Assembly (NCBI GenBank): GCA_026394095.1
Contig: JAPKYY010000798.1
Span: 1 to 6,887 of the forward strand
Reading direction: 5' to 3'
DNA: 6,887 nucleotides
Source of the DNA: Acidobacteriota bacterium
Lineage (GTDB): Bacteria > Acidobacteriota > Terriglobia > Bryobacterales > Bryobacteraceae
This document shows positions 1-5,560 of this stretch, in pieces. Both the position numbers and the translations under genes were made by a program. Below the pieces are notes generated by a model that saw only the letters and a list, made by a program, of their open reading frames with translations, was not told the origin of the DNA and did not search any database. Every line of letters starts with the position of its first letter. Position 1 is the first letter of the stretch.

Positions 1-1
1 C

Positions 2-890
2 CAGGGCGTGGAGTTTCTTTCACTCGATTCGAACGATCCGTTATGGGAAGGGCGCAATCTCCTGCCCTGGCTCGATGGGCGGCTAGCTGCCAGCAGGGCC
101 TTTTGGCGCATCGTATATTTTCATCACCCTCCCTACACCTCGGGGAATCATGCCAAGGACGAAAGCTGCCGGCTGGCCAGAGAGCAGTTGGCACCGCGCC
201 TCGAGGCAGCCCGAATCCCGCTGGTGCTTAACGGCCATGAGCATAGCTATCAGCGGATGCTTTCTGGTGCGACGAACTATGTAATCAGTGGTGGCGGGGG
301 CGGAGGGCTTTATGAGTCTGGCCCACATGAAAAGCTGGTGCGTGGTGGCACCTGGCATCATTATCTGAGGGCAGCTGTCGATGGCTGGCGGATGCAGCTC
401 GAGGCCGTGGGGCTGCAAGGTGAGGTTCTGGACCAGCTGGAGATCGCCCCGGAGCCGACACTGCGTGTTGTGGTGAATGCCGCCAGCTTTCAGCCGAAGC
501 TTGCGGCCGGGAGTCTTGTCTCGGTATTTGGCTACCATCTGAGCGCAGGGCAGCCAGGCTTGAAGCTCAGTTTGGATGGGCAGCGGGTGGACGTGATTGG
601 AGCCTCAGGCGGCCAGTTGAATTTTTTGCTGCCTCAGAGATCTCCGGGGCTGGCAAGCCTGAGGGTAGAAACGCCGAATGGTCGTGTTGAGCAGGGCAGA
701 GTTGAAGGCAGGAGACAGGGCGCGAGTCTATTTAACTGGCTCAGGCGGAAGGCGGGTGAGGCTTCGAGCGGGAGGAACCGATTTGGGGCTTTTTGCGGCG
801 CAACCGGTATTGAAGATGGCTGGCGTGGAAGAAATTGAGCTGGTGCTGCCGATTGGGTGGGAAGAACTGCAAGTGGAAGCAGGAGTTTAG
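2..890 (+). CDS. Calcineurin-like metallophosphatase with C-terminal TIGR03437 domain; 5' partial, frameshifted near the 3' end
   Basis: The reading frame is open to the left edge, so the N-terminus and the first metal ligands lie outside the window. Visible phosphatase motifs are VYFHHPPY (His at 122-127) and NGHEHSYQR (233-250), the C-terminal metal-binding histidines of purple-acid-phosphatase-like enzymes, followed by the usual VISGGGGGG core strand. From about 461 a second module starts with VVVNAASF and SLVSVFGYHLS, the pattern of the TIGR03437 C-terminal domain of Solibacter secreted proteins. This frame runs on to a stop at 838, but after TPNG (671-682) it turns into arginine-rich nonsense. 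The +1 frame from 678 instead gives a plausible domain ending (AGDRARVYLTG, then LPIGWEELQVEAGV) with a stop at 888-890. One extra base between about 663 and 700 would explain this. The protein is probably an exported phosphomonoesterase or phosphodiesterase; its substrate cannot be read from sequence. Confidence 0.8.
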
Positions 891-1768
891 AGCGGTGCGG
901 CGCTTTGCTTCAAGTGCTGGCTGAGGAGCGATTCCACAGTGCTTCGGTAGCTTCCTCGTCTCGATTCGCTGTCGGCATCGGCGGGGGAAAATTGCTGCAG
1001 TAGTTTTGTGTAATCCGAAAAGTCGAATAGCGGTACGTCTTTCGCACGGTAGTCTTCGGCGGTTGGGGGGCGGAAGTAGCGGAACGCAGCAGTGTCTTGC
1101 GGCGCGAGCTTTGGACGGTGGCCGCTTTCGATCGACTGAACCAACTCAAGAAGACTGTCTATGCCCAGACGGTAGAGGTCTGGGATGTAGGATTGAACCG
1201 CCCGGCCGGGTGTGGCTGCAAGACGCGAGATCGAATAAACTGGGCCCGTGTCGATTCCCCGGTCGAGTTGGTGCACTGTGCAGCCCAAACTCGGTTCGGC
1301 ATTCCAGAGTGCCCGTAGCGGGGCCAGGACTCCGGCGTAGCCGGGGAGGACGCCGGGATGGACGTTGTAGGCGCCGAGCCGGGCGAGAGCCAGGATGTGC
1401 GGCTTGAAGATCAGGCTGAAGCGGGCGCTGAGGATGAGGTCCGGGGCCCAGGTGGTGAGGCGCTGGGTGCTCCCGGTGCCGTTGATGTCGTATTCGCACT
1501 CGATCGAGGTGCCGAATTTGGCGGATAGTGCGTTGAAGGTTAGCCATTGGCCTGTAATGCCTTCACGATCGAGGGTTGGGAAGAAATGTTGGAGGGGATA
1601 TTCGCGCTCAAGGAATTTTTCGGCCCGGAGTTCGGGGATGGTGTCTTCCCCGGTGCGTGCTTTGTCTGAGAGAAGGATTCGGATTTCGTGGTGGCGGAGT
1701 TCGGGCAGCAGGTAGTTCAGAATTATCGCGCCGAAGAGGTCGTTCTTTGTGCAGAGCAGGAGCTTCAT
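887..1768 (-). CDS. Formyltransferase family protein (Formyl_trans_N, PF00551-like)
   Basis: A 293-residue protein starting with MKLLLCTKNDLFG at the ATG read from 1768. It resembles folate-dependent formyltransferases. The family Asn-His-Asp triad is visible: N135 and H137 in YNVHPGVLPGYAG (134-146), and D173 in GIDTGPV (171-177), preceded by GCTVHQLD. It lacks the GTPxFA motif near the N-terminus of methionyl-tRNA formyltransferase, so it is more likely one of the less characterised members acting on an amino-sugar or another amine with 10-formyltetrahydrofolate. The tail FRYFRPPTAEDYR (229-241) is typical of these members. The same frame stays open upstream to 2062, but that extension is proline- and histidine-rich shadow of the opposite strand, so the start at 1768 is preferred. 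No strong ribosome binding site is seen. Its TAA stop overlaps the TAG of the converging phosphatase gene. Substrate unknown. Confidence 0.8.
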   Translation of the reverse strand: MKLLLCTKNDLFGAIILNYLLPELRHHEIRILLSDKARTGEDTIPELRAEKFLEREYPLQHFFPTLDREGITGQWLTFNALSAKFGTSIECEYDINGTGSTQRLTTWAPDLILSARFSLIFKPHILALARLGAYNVHPGVLPGYAGVLAPLRALWNAEPSLGCTVHQLDRGIDTGPVYSISRLAATPGRAVQSYIPDLYRLGIDSLLELVQSIESGHRPKLAPQDTAAFRYFRPPTAEDYRAKDVPLFDFSDYTKLLQQFSPADADSESRRGSYRSTVESLLSQHLKQSAAPL

Positions 1769-1878
1769 GGCTGGTGTGTCTGGTTGCCGGCGCGGCCAGT
1801 TCGAGACTTGAGGGTTGCCGCCATGGGGATAGTTTAGCCGGGTTGCAGGTTGTGGGTTAGGGCTGGGGAGATGGAGCA
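1769..1878. promoter_or_regulatory. Divergent intergenic region with three GGTTGC(C/A)G direct repeats
   Basis: This 110-bp gap separates the leftward formyltransferase gene from the rightward toxin-antitoxin cassette and should hold promoters for both. The octamer GGTTGCCG occurs at 1782-1789 and 1813-1820, and GGTTGCAG at 1841-1848, all on the + strand with starts 31 and 28 bp apart, roughly three helical turns. Type II toxin-antitoxin operons are usually autoregulated through such repeats, so these are operator candidates. The best promoter-like match for the cassette is TTGAGG (1808-1813) and TAGTTT (1830-1835) with a 16-bp spacer, which is weak. GGTTGCCG also occurs once elsewhere, at 2814-2821, which tempers the case. 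Confidence 0.3.
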
Positions 1879-2049
1879 ATGATGAAGCAGTGGGAAATGG
1901 ACCGGGATGAGGCTTTTTTACAAGTGAAGGCCAAGCTCGAGCGGGGTGCGGATGAGGCGGAGCGTGGCGAGTTGGGCGATGGGGACGAAGTGCTTGAGGA
2001 ATTGCGCGAGCTGATTGAGGATCGGCAGTTGCTTCGGCGACAAAGATGA
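1879..2049 (+). CDS. Small acidic antitoxin-tail-like protein, first gene of the toxin-antitoxin cassette
   Basis: A 56-residue, highly charged protein starting at tandem ATG codons (1879 and 1882), with GGGGAG at 1865-1870 giving a good ribosome binding site 8 nt upstream. The segment from KAKLERGADEAERGELGD to EVLEELRELIEDR looks like the C-terminal, toxin-binding part of ParD-type antitoxins (a short acidic helix, a RGEL-type turn, then a helix ending in R/E). The N-terminal ribbon-helix-helix DNA-binding part is missing, and no remnant of it is seen upstream, where an in-frame TAG lies at 1858. Its TGA overlaps an ATG at 2046 (ATGA), suggesting translational coupling to the next gene. It could be an extra antitoxin, a degenerate remnant or a chance frame; the family link is by pattern only. 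Confidence 0.5.
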   Translation: MMKQWEMDRDEAFLQVKAKLERGADEAERGELGDGDEVLEELRELIEDRQLLRRQR

Positions 2050-2090
2050 AGTCATTGCTCAAAGCCGGGTTTTACTTTAGGCTGAAAGAC

Positions 2091-2309
2091 ATGGACCTGC
2101 TGACGCCTGAGGACATTGAGCGCTTGACGCCGCCGGAACGGCTCTCTCTGATTTCCCAGCTTTGGGACAGCCTGGGACATGATCAATTGCCAGTGACGCC
2201 TGCACAGCAGGCGGAACTCGACCATCGCCTGGAGACACTCGAAGATGATCGCAAGAGTGCCGTGTCGTGGACTGCACTGAAAGCTGAACTAGAAGAGCGT
2301 TGTCCGTAG
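2091..2309 (+). CDS. Addiction-module antitoxin, TIGR02574 / PF09720 type
   Basis: A 72-residue protein with the family layout: an N-terminal helix with the LTPPERLSLISQLWDSL pattern (residues 12-28), a central PVTPAQQAELDHRLETLE segment (34-51), and a C-terminal SAVSWTALKAEL stretch (56-67). Such proteins are antitoxins that bind and neutralise a ParE/RelE-type toxin encoded just downstream, which is the arrangement here: the toxin ATG is 2 bp after this stop. The ATG at 2091 gives the usual family length and has a weak GAAAG ribosome binding site 2 nt before GACATG. An in-frame ATG at 2046, overlapping the stop of the preceding small gene, would add 15 residues that do not fit the family, but coupling makes it a real alternative. 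Confidence 0.88.
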   Translation: MDLLTPEDIERLTPPERLSLISQLWDSLGHDQLPVTPAQQAELDHRLETLEDDRKSAVSWTALKAELEERCP

Positions 2310-2311
2310 GA

Positions 2312-2620
2312 ATGTTTTCTGTCAGCTTCACCAGAGAGGCTCGCGTCGAGTTGATTGAGGCGGAGGACTGGTATGAGGGTGAGTTGAGTGGACTGGGGCG
2401 GCGATTCCGCCGTGCCGTTGACGAAGTGGTGGAGCGCATGAGTGCGAATCCTCGCAAGTTCCCCGTTGTTTACAAAAACGTTCATCGCGCTTTACTCCAT
2501 CGGTTCCCCTACTCCCTGTTTTTCGTAATCGACGGTGAAAGCTTGCTGATTATTGCGTGTTTCCATGCAAGCCGCAATCCCAAGCACTGGCAAAGTAGGA
2601 GCGGACTCTCGCCAGATTGA
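2312..2620 (+). CDS. ParE/RelE-family toxin of a type II toxin-antitoxin module
   Basis: A 102-residue protein of normal ParE-family length. It shows the family pattern: FSVSFTREARVELIEAEDWYE at the N-terminus (beta strand then helix), the GLGRRFRRAVDEVVERM helix (27-43), NPRKFPVVYKNVHRALLHRFPYSLFFVIDG (46-75), and a final strand with FHASRNPKHW (84-93). ParE members poison DNA gyrase and RelE members cleave mRNA; the sequence alone does not settle which, though the RFPYSLFF and FHxxRxPxxW signature is common in ParE-annotated members. The ATG at 2312 is preferred; a TTG at 2300 would add four residues and overlap the antitoxin gene. It is probably cotranscribed with and repressed by the upstream antitoxin. 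No terminator is evident after it. Confidence 0.88.
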   Translation: MFSVSFTREARVELIEAEDWYEGELSGLGRRFRRAVDEVVERMSANPRKFPVVYKNVHRALLHRFPYSLFFVIDGESLLIIACFHASRNPKHWQSRSGLSPD

Positions 2621-2722
2621 CTGTCTTCGCCGATCTACAAAGGCAATAATGCAATCTCGGGGTGGCTGGGCGGGCGTTCCTCTATGTGAGCCCCCGTCGT
2701 CAAGCCCTCTGGTTTTCCTTGA

Positions 2723-2743
2723 CTGATTGCCATCGGCAATCAG
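2723..2743. repeat. Perfect 9-bp inverted repeat with 3-nt loop
   Basis: The arms CTGATTGCC (2723-2731) and GGCAATCAG (2735-2743) are exact reverse complements around ATC. Neither strand shows a T-run after the stem, so it is not a typical intrinsic terminator. It could be a REP-like palindrome, a protein-binding site or a structural element of a transcript. IS110-family elements are known to insert at REP-like palindromes, which makes its position about 240 bp from the transposase remnant worth noting but proves nothing. Confidence 0.55.
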
Positions 2744-2851
2744 GATTTAGACACACTACGAGCGACCGGTTGGAGGATAAGGCCACGCTGGAGAGCAACC
2801 TGAGCGCCATACCGGTTGCCGAGAGGGGCGAGGCTCCACTGGCCCTTTTCA

Positions 2852-2882
2852 AGAGCCGTGAAAGGCTCTCGACGCGAAAGCG
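2852..2882. repeat. Two adjacent short hairpins, the second closed by GAAA
   Basis: AGAGCC (2852-2857) pairs with GGCTCT (2864-2869) around GTGAAA. Three bases later CGC (2873-2875) and GCG (2880-2882) close a GAAA loop, a GNRA tetraloop. Tandem tight hairpins would suit a structured RNA or an insertion-sequence end, but they are short enough to occur by chance. Confidence 0.3.
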
Positions 2883-2980
2883 CTAAACTCCCGAACTGGG
2901 GCGGGGAGCCCAGCCTGGAGTGTGTTGTTCAAAGATCGATTGCGCCATTGGGTTATCGTCCCTCTTCGTCACTGGTTCGC

Positions 2981-3370
2981 TCAACGGGTTACGGATATTC
3001 GTCGCGCTGACCCGTTGGCGGACGAAGATACCGCAAGCGGGGCCGGCTCGCGGTAAAGCTGTTGTTTGGACAAGATGTGCCAACTGGCCTCGGCCAAATG
3101 GCGGGCCACGGCCACAGCGGCCTTGCCGTGGTTGCTGCGGCTCCTGACCTTGGCGTAATGTTGTCCGGCATGATGGTCTTTGTACTTTCGCGAGTTCCAG
3201 ACCGTACAGTTTGCTGCTTCGACGAAAGCCCATTTCAAATAGTGGTTGCAGTCCTGCGGTGTTGATCCATGCCGTGTCTTGCAGCCACTGGCAAATACCC
3301 GTGAAACCAGTCCCGCATAGCTGGCCAAGTGAACTGAGCTGGGGAAGCCTTCTGCCTGAGCGAGCCTGCT
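2981..3370 (-). mobile_element. IS110-family transposase remnant, C-terminal third only
   Basis: About 129 residues on the minus strand match the C-terminal Transposase_20 region (PF02371) of IS110/IS116/IS902 transposases. Motifs in order are FPSSVHLASYAGLVSRVFASG (about 3346-3284), CKTRHGSTPQDCNHYLKWAFVEAAN, HYAKVRSRSNHGKAAVAVARHLAEASWHIL, and YREPA just before the TGA at 2983-2981. The Ser of FASG (3289-3287) sits where this family has its conserved C-terminal serine. Full-length members are typically 300-400 residues; the N-terminal RuvC-like domain is absent. The frame stays open to 3955, but beyond about 3370 it is proline-, histidine- and serine-rich shadow of the opposite strand. The fragment therefore cannot be active alone. 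Its 5' break lies just before an unrelated + strand gene, indicating deletion or replacement. Confidence 0.88.
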
Positions 3371-3377
3371 CAGACAG
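3352..3377. repeat. Imperfect hairpin at the break point of the transposase remnant
   Basis: CTGAGC (3356-3361) pairs with GCTCAG (3368-3373) around GAGCCT. After one mismatch, CTG (3352-3354) pairs with CAG (3375-3377). No T-run follows. It lies where transposase similarity ends and 23 bp before the next gene's start, so it may mark a recombination junction or lie in that gene's upstream region. Confidence 0.4.
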
Positions 3378-3400
3378 GTGGTGTTTGGGGGTGAGAAGAT

Positions 3401-3938
3401 GTGGGGGTGAAGGTTTCCATTTGGTGGATTGTGGTGGCTTTGGTGGTGGGCTTTTTGTTGCCGGTGGAGAGTTGCGGATTGAGGCGGCGCTTGTTGGGAG
3501 AGACGCTGGTTGTGTTTGTGGGGCCGGGTGGGCAGAGGGTGGAAACGCGAACCGTGGATTGGGATACGTGGGATGTGAGAGTAAGGACCGCGCGGGGGAT
3601 GGTGGAGCGGGTGATACGGAGCACCGATAGTGGCGGGTTTGGGGTTTGGGGTTTGGGTGGCTTGGCCTGAGGATGGGAAGCGGGTGTTTGTGCTGAGTTG
3701 CGGGAGTGGGAGGCCGGAATCGGTGGATAGTTTGGAGATAGAAGGGACTCGGCTGGGCGGAGTGGATGCGGTGCCGAGACTGGCGAGGTCTATGCGGCAG
3801 TGGTTTGGAGAGAATGTGACCGTGAAGACGCCAGGGGATGATGAACAAGTGTTGACTTGGTTCTGTTCTGGGGTGGGGCGGGCAGTATTGTGGCGAAGAG
3901 CGGAGACGGGCGGGGGGACGGTTGAGGTGCGAGAGTAG
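3401..3938 (+). CDS. Unrecognised membrane-anchored protein, split in two frames at a 7-bp tandem repeat
   Basis: I do not recognise the family. Frame 1 starts at GTG 3401, with GGTGAG (3390-3395) as ribosome binding site 5 nt upstream, and ends at 3670. It begins MGVKVSIWWIVVALVVGFLL, one hydrophobic segment at residues 5-21 that could be a membrane anchor or uncleaved signal; a nearby Cys (VESC) does not fit a standard lipobox. Frame 2 carries on in the next register to TAG 3936-3938. Three perfect GTTTGGG units (3637-3657) sit in the overlap. With one unit removed the protein reads through as SGGFGVWVAWPEDGKRVFVL and gives one 176-residue frame. G-ending codon use typical of + strand genes here continues on both sides, supporting a single gene. 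The C-terminal part is soluble and probably periplasmic. A terminator follows directly. It is either a phase-variable gene in the OFF state, a recent frameshift, or an assembly error. Confidence 0.6.
3637..3657 (+). repeat. Three perfect tandem GTTTGGG heptamers inside a coding frame
   Basis: Copies lie at 3637-3643, 3644-3650 and 3651-3657. A 7-bp unit changes the frame by one base per copy gained or lost, so two copies (or five) restore the host gene and three or four break it. This is the form of a slipped-strand contingency repeat, though three copies is few. A further GTTTGGG occurs at 3383-3389, just upstream of the gene's ribosome binding site. Confidence 0.75.
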
Positions 3939-3943
3939 TAAAG

Positions 3944-3980
3944 GAAACGCCCCAACCGTTATTGGAGCGTTTCGCGTTTT
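3944..3980. terminator. Strong stem-loop terminator between convergent genes
   Basis: GAAACGC (3944-3950) pairs with GCGTTTC (3967-3973). After one C/A mismatch, CCAA (3952-3955) pairs with TTGG (3962-3965) around a 6-nt loop. The + strand continues into GCGTTTT (3974-3980), and the minus strand after the stem reads CTTTACT. It lies 5 bp after the stop of the + gene and 18 bp beyond the stop of purH, so it probably works in both directions. Confidence 0.75.
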
Positions 3981-3998
3981 GGGATGAATTGTGGCTCT

Positions 3999-5531
3999 TT
4001 AGTGGCGGAAGTGGCGGAAGCCGGTTAGCACCATTGCCAGCCCCAGGCGGTCGGCGGCGGCGATTACTTCTTCGTCTTTGACGCTGCCTCCGGGTTGGAT
4101 GAAGGCTTTGGCTCCGTGGCTGGCGGCGGCTTCTAATCCGTCCGGGAAGGGGAAGAAAGCGTCGCTGGCTACTACGCAGTTTTCTAGCGAGAGGATGGCT
4201 TTGCTGGCTCCGAATTTGACGCTGTCGACTCGGCTCATCTGGCCTGCTCCGGCTGCGATCAGTTGGCCGTCATTGGCATAGACGATTGCGTTCGATTTGA
4301 CGTGCTTCACTACTCGCCAGGCGAACTGGAGAGCGTTCCACTGGCCTTCTGTGGGCTGGACCTTTGTCGCTACTTTGGCTTCTTCTTTGATCAGGAATTT
4401 GCGGTCGGCAGATTGGACCAGATAGCCGCCGGTGATGGTTTTGACTACGGGCTCGTCCAGGCCTCCGCTTGCTACTTCTAAGAGGCGAAGGTTCTTTTTG
4501 GAGGCCAGGATGGACCTGGCCTGGTTGGTGTAGCTGGGGGCGGCGATGGCTTCGATGAAGGTTTTGGCGATCTCGGTTGCGGTATCGGCATCGACTTCGC
4601 GGTTGAAGGCGAGGACTCCGCCGAAGGCGCTGATGGGGTCGGCGGCGAAGGCTTTTTTGTAAGAGTCGGCTAGCGTTGTTGCGGTGGCGCAGCCGCAGGG
4701 GTTGGTGTGTTTGATGATGGCGCTGGCGGGGAGATCGAATTCGCAGATGAGCTGCCAGGCGGCGTCGAGATCGACGAGGTTGTTGTAGCTGAGTTCTTTG
4801 CCCTGGAGTTGGGTTGCATTGGCGATGCCGGTGTTGCCTGAGGCATAGAGGGCGGCGGCCTGGTGAGGGTTTTCGCCATAACGCAGAGTCATCTTGAGGG
4901 GGGAGTTGATGACGAGGCGCTCGGGCATAGCGACCGGCGTGGGGATTTGTTCGAGGGTGCGGGTGATCGCTGCGTCATAGGCTGCCGTGGTCGAGAAGGC
5001 TTTCTTCGCGAGATCCCAATGAGTGCCGGGGGAGAGGTTTGCCTGATTGGAGTTGAGCTCTTCGAGGAGGGCCGGGTAGTCGGCGGCGCGGGTGACTACG
5101 GCTACGTCCTGATAGTTCTTGGCGGCGGCGCGGATCATGGTGGGGCCGCCGATGTCGATGTTTTCGATCAGCTCTTCGAGGTGGACGCCGGGCTTGGCGG
5201 CGGTCTTCTCGAATTCGTAGAGGTTGACGACAACCATGTCGATCATCGGAATGTTGTGCTCTGCGAGGGCGGCCATGTGGTCTGCTTTGGAACGCATGGC
5301 GAGGACGCCGGCGGCTACGCGGGGGTGGATGGTTTTGACGCGGCCGTCGAGCATTTCTGGGAAGCCGGTGAGGTCGCTGACGTCGGTGGCGGTGAGGCCG
5401 GCTTCGCGCAGGAGCTTAGCGGTGCCTCCGGTAGAGATGAGTTCAATGCCAAGGGCGGCGAGGCCGCGGGCGAAGTCTGCGAGTCCGGTCTTGTCGGTGA
5501 CGCTTAAAAGAGCGCGCTTGATGGTAGCCAT
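3999..5531 (-). CDS. purH: Bifunctional AICAR formyltransferase / IMP cyclohydrolase
   Basis: A full-length 510-residue PurH that catalyses the last two steps of cytosolic de novo IMP synthesis: formylation of AICAR with 10-formyltetrahydrofolate, then ring closure. The N-terminal cyclohydrolase domain (about 1-195) shows ISTGGT (32-37), GRVKTIHPR (63-71) and [15 protein letters not shown] (125-139). The C-terminal transformylase domain shows YGENPHQ (218-224), ELSYNN (246-251), IKHTNPCG with catalytic Lys274-His275, SAFGG (301-305), KSNAIV (412-417), [10 protein letters not shown] (428-437), [10 protein letters not shown] (456-465), and the characteristic ending TGFRHFRH. The ATG at 5531 is the usual family start ([16 protein letters not shown]), with a modest GAAAGAGA ribosome binding site directly upstream. 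It diverges from the isocitrate dehydrogenase gene across 29 bp, so its promoter must lie inside that gene's 5' end. Nothing is missing. Confidence 0.98.
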   Translation of the reverse strand: MATIKRALLSVTDKTGLADFARGLAALGIELISTGGTAKLLREAGLTATDVSDLTGFPEMLDGRVKTIHPRVAAGVLAMRSKADHMAALAEHNIPMIDMVVVNLYEFEKTAAKPGVHLEELIENIDIGGPTMIRAAAKNYQDVAVVTRAADYPALLEELNSNQANLSPGTHWDLAKKAFSTTAAYDAAITRTLEQIPTPVAMPERLVINSPLKMTLRYGENPHQAAALYASGNTGIANATQLQGKELSYNNLVDLDAAWQLICEFDLPASAIIKHTNPCGCATATTLADSYKKAFAADPISAFGGVLAFNREVDADTATEIAKTFIEAIAAPSYTNQARSILASKKNLRLLEVASGGLDEPVVKTITGGYLVQSADRKFLIKEEAKVATKVQPTEGQWNALQFAWRVVKHVKSNAIVYANDGQLIAAGAGQMSRVDSVKFGASKAILSLENCVVASDAFFPFPDGLEAAASHGAKAFIQPGGSVKDEEVIAAADRLGLAMVLTGFRHFRH

Positions 5532-5560
5532 TCTCTTTCAGTATCTGTCACTGTGGAGGT
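5532..5560. promoter_or_regulatory. 29-bp divergent gap between purH and isocitrate dehydrogenase, with an oddly close ribosome binding site
   Basis: Two divergent core-metabolism genes are separated by only 29 bp, so at least one promoter must overlap the opposite coding region. The best match for the rightward gene is TTGATG (5518-5523), inside the purH start, and TATCTG (5542-5547) with an 18-bp spacer; it is weak. A perfect GGAGG (5555-5559) sits only 1 nt before the rightward ATG, much closer than the usual 5-9 nt. For the leftward promoter I see no convincing match. Confidence 0.3.

Larger units (their letters stand above)
2621..2980. other. Gene-poor 360-bp stretch with several hairpins, beside the IS110 remnant
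   Basis: No convincing gene. A 74-codon GTG-initiated frame at 2662-2886 has no recognisable domain or ribosome binding site and is probably chance. The stretch follows the toxin gene and lies 3' to the transposase remnant, so part of it may be the old non-coding end of the insertion sequence. It contains a perfect hairpin at 2723-2743, a GCAACC/GGTTGC inverted repeat (2795-2800 and 2814-2819), two tight hairpins at 2852-2882, and CTGGG/CCCAG arms around 2897-2914. The octamer ACCGGTTG occurs twice (2765-2772 and 2811-2818). I cannot place the insertion-sequence end. Confidence 0.4.

Noticed and set aside
671..700. Programmed ribosomal frameshift in the phosphatase gene
   Set aside because: No slippery heptamer is visible, and the shift needed is +1 (or -2), so an indel is simpler.
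1769..2062. N-terminal extension of the formyltransferase to 2062
   Set aside because: The extra 98 residues are low-complexity and lie opposite the small acidic gene at 1879-2049; the family fold starts at MKLLL.
2851..2882. Group II intron 3' structure suggested by GAGCC...GGCTC
   Set aside because: No reverse transcriptase or maturase motifs and no intron domain V pattern could be recognised nearby.
2662..2886. 74-codon frame between the toxin and the IS remnant
   Set aside because: No domain, no ribosome binding site, and it spans several hairpins; most likely chance.
3637..3657. GTTTGGG triplet read as a CRISPR-like or telomere-like array
   Set aside because: Three 7-bp units without spacers, located inside a coding frame; a slippage repeat explains it better.
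2883..3955. Long minus-strand frames of 321 and 324 codons across this region
   Set aside because: Only the part up to about 3370 in one frame matches a known family (IS110). The rest is proline-, histidine- and serine-rich and lies opposite the G-rich + strand gene at 3401-3938, as expected for shadow frames.
4863..5507. 214-codon glycine- and valine-rich + strand frame
   Set aside because: It lies wholly opposite purH, which is unambiguous, and its composition is that of an antisense shadow.
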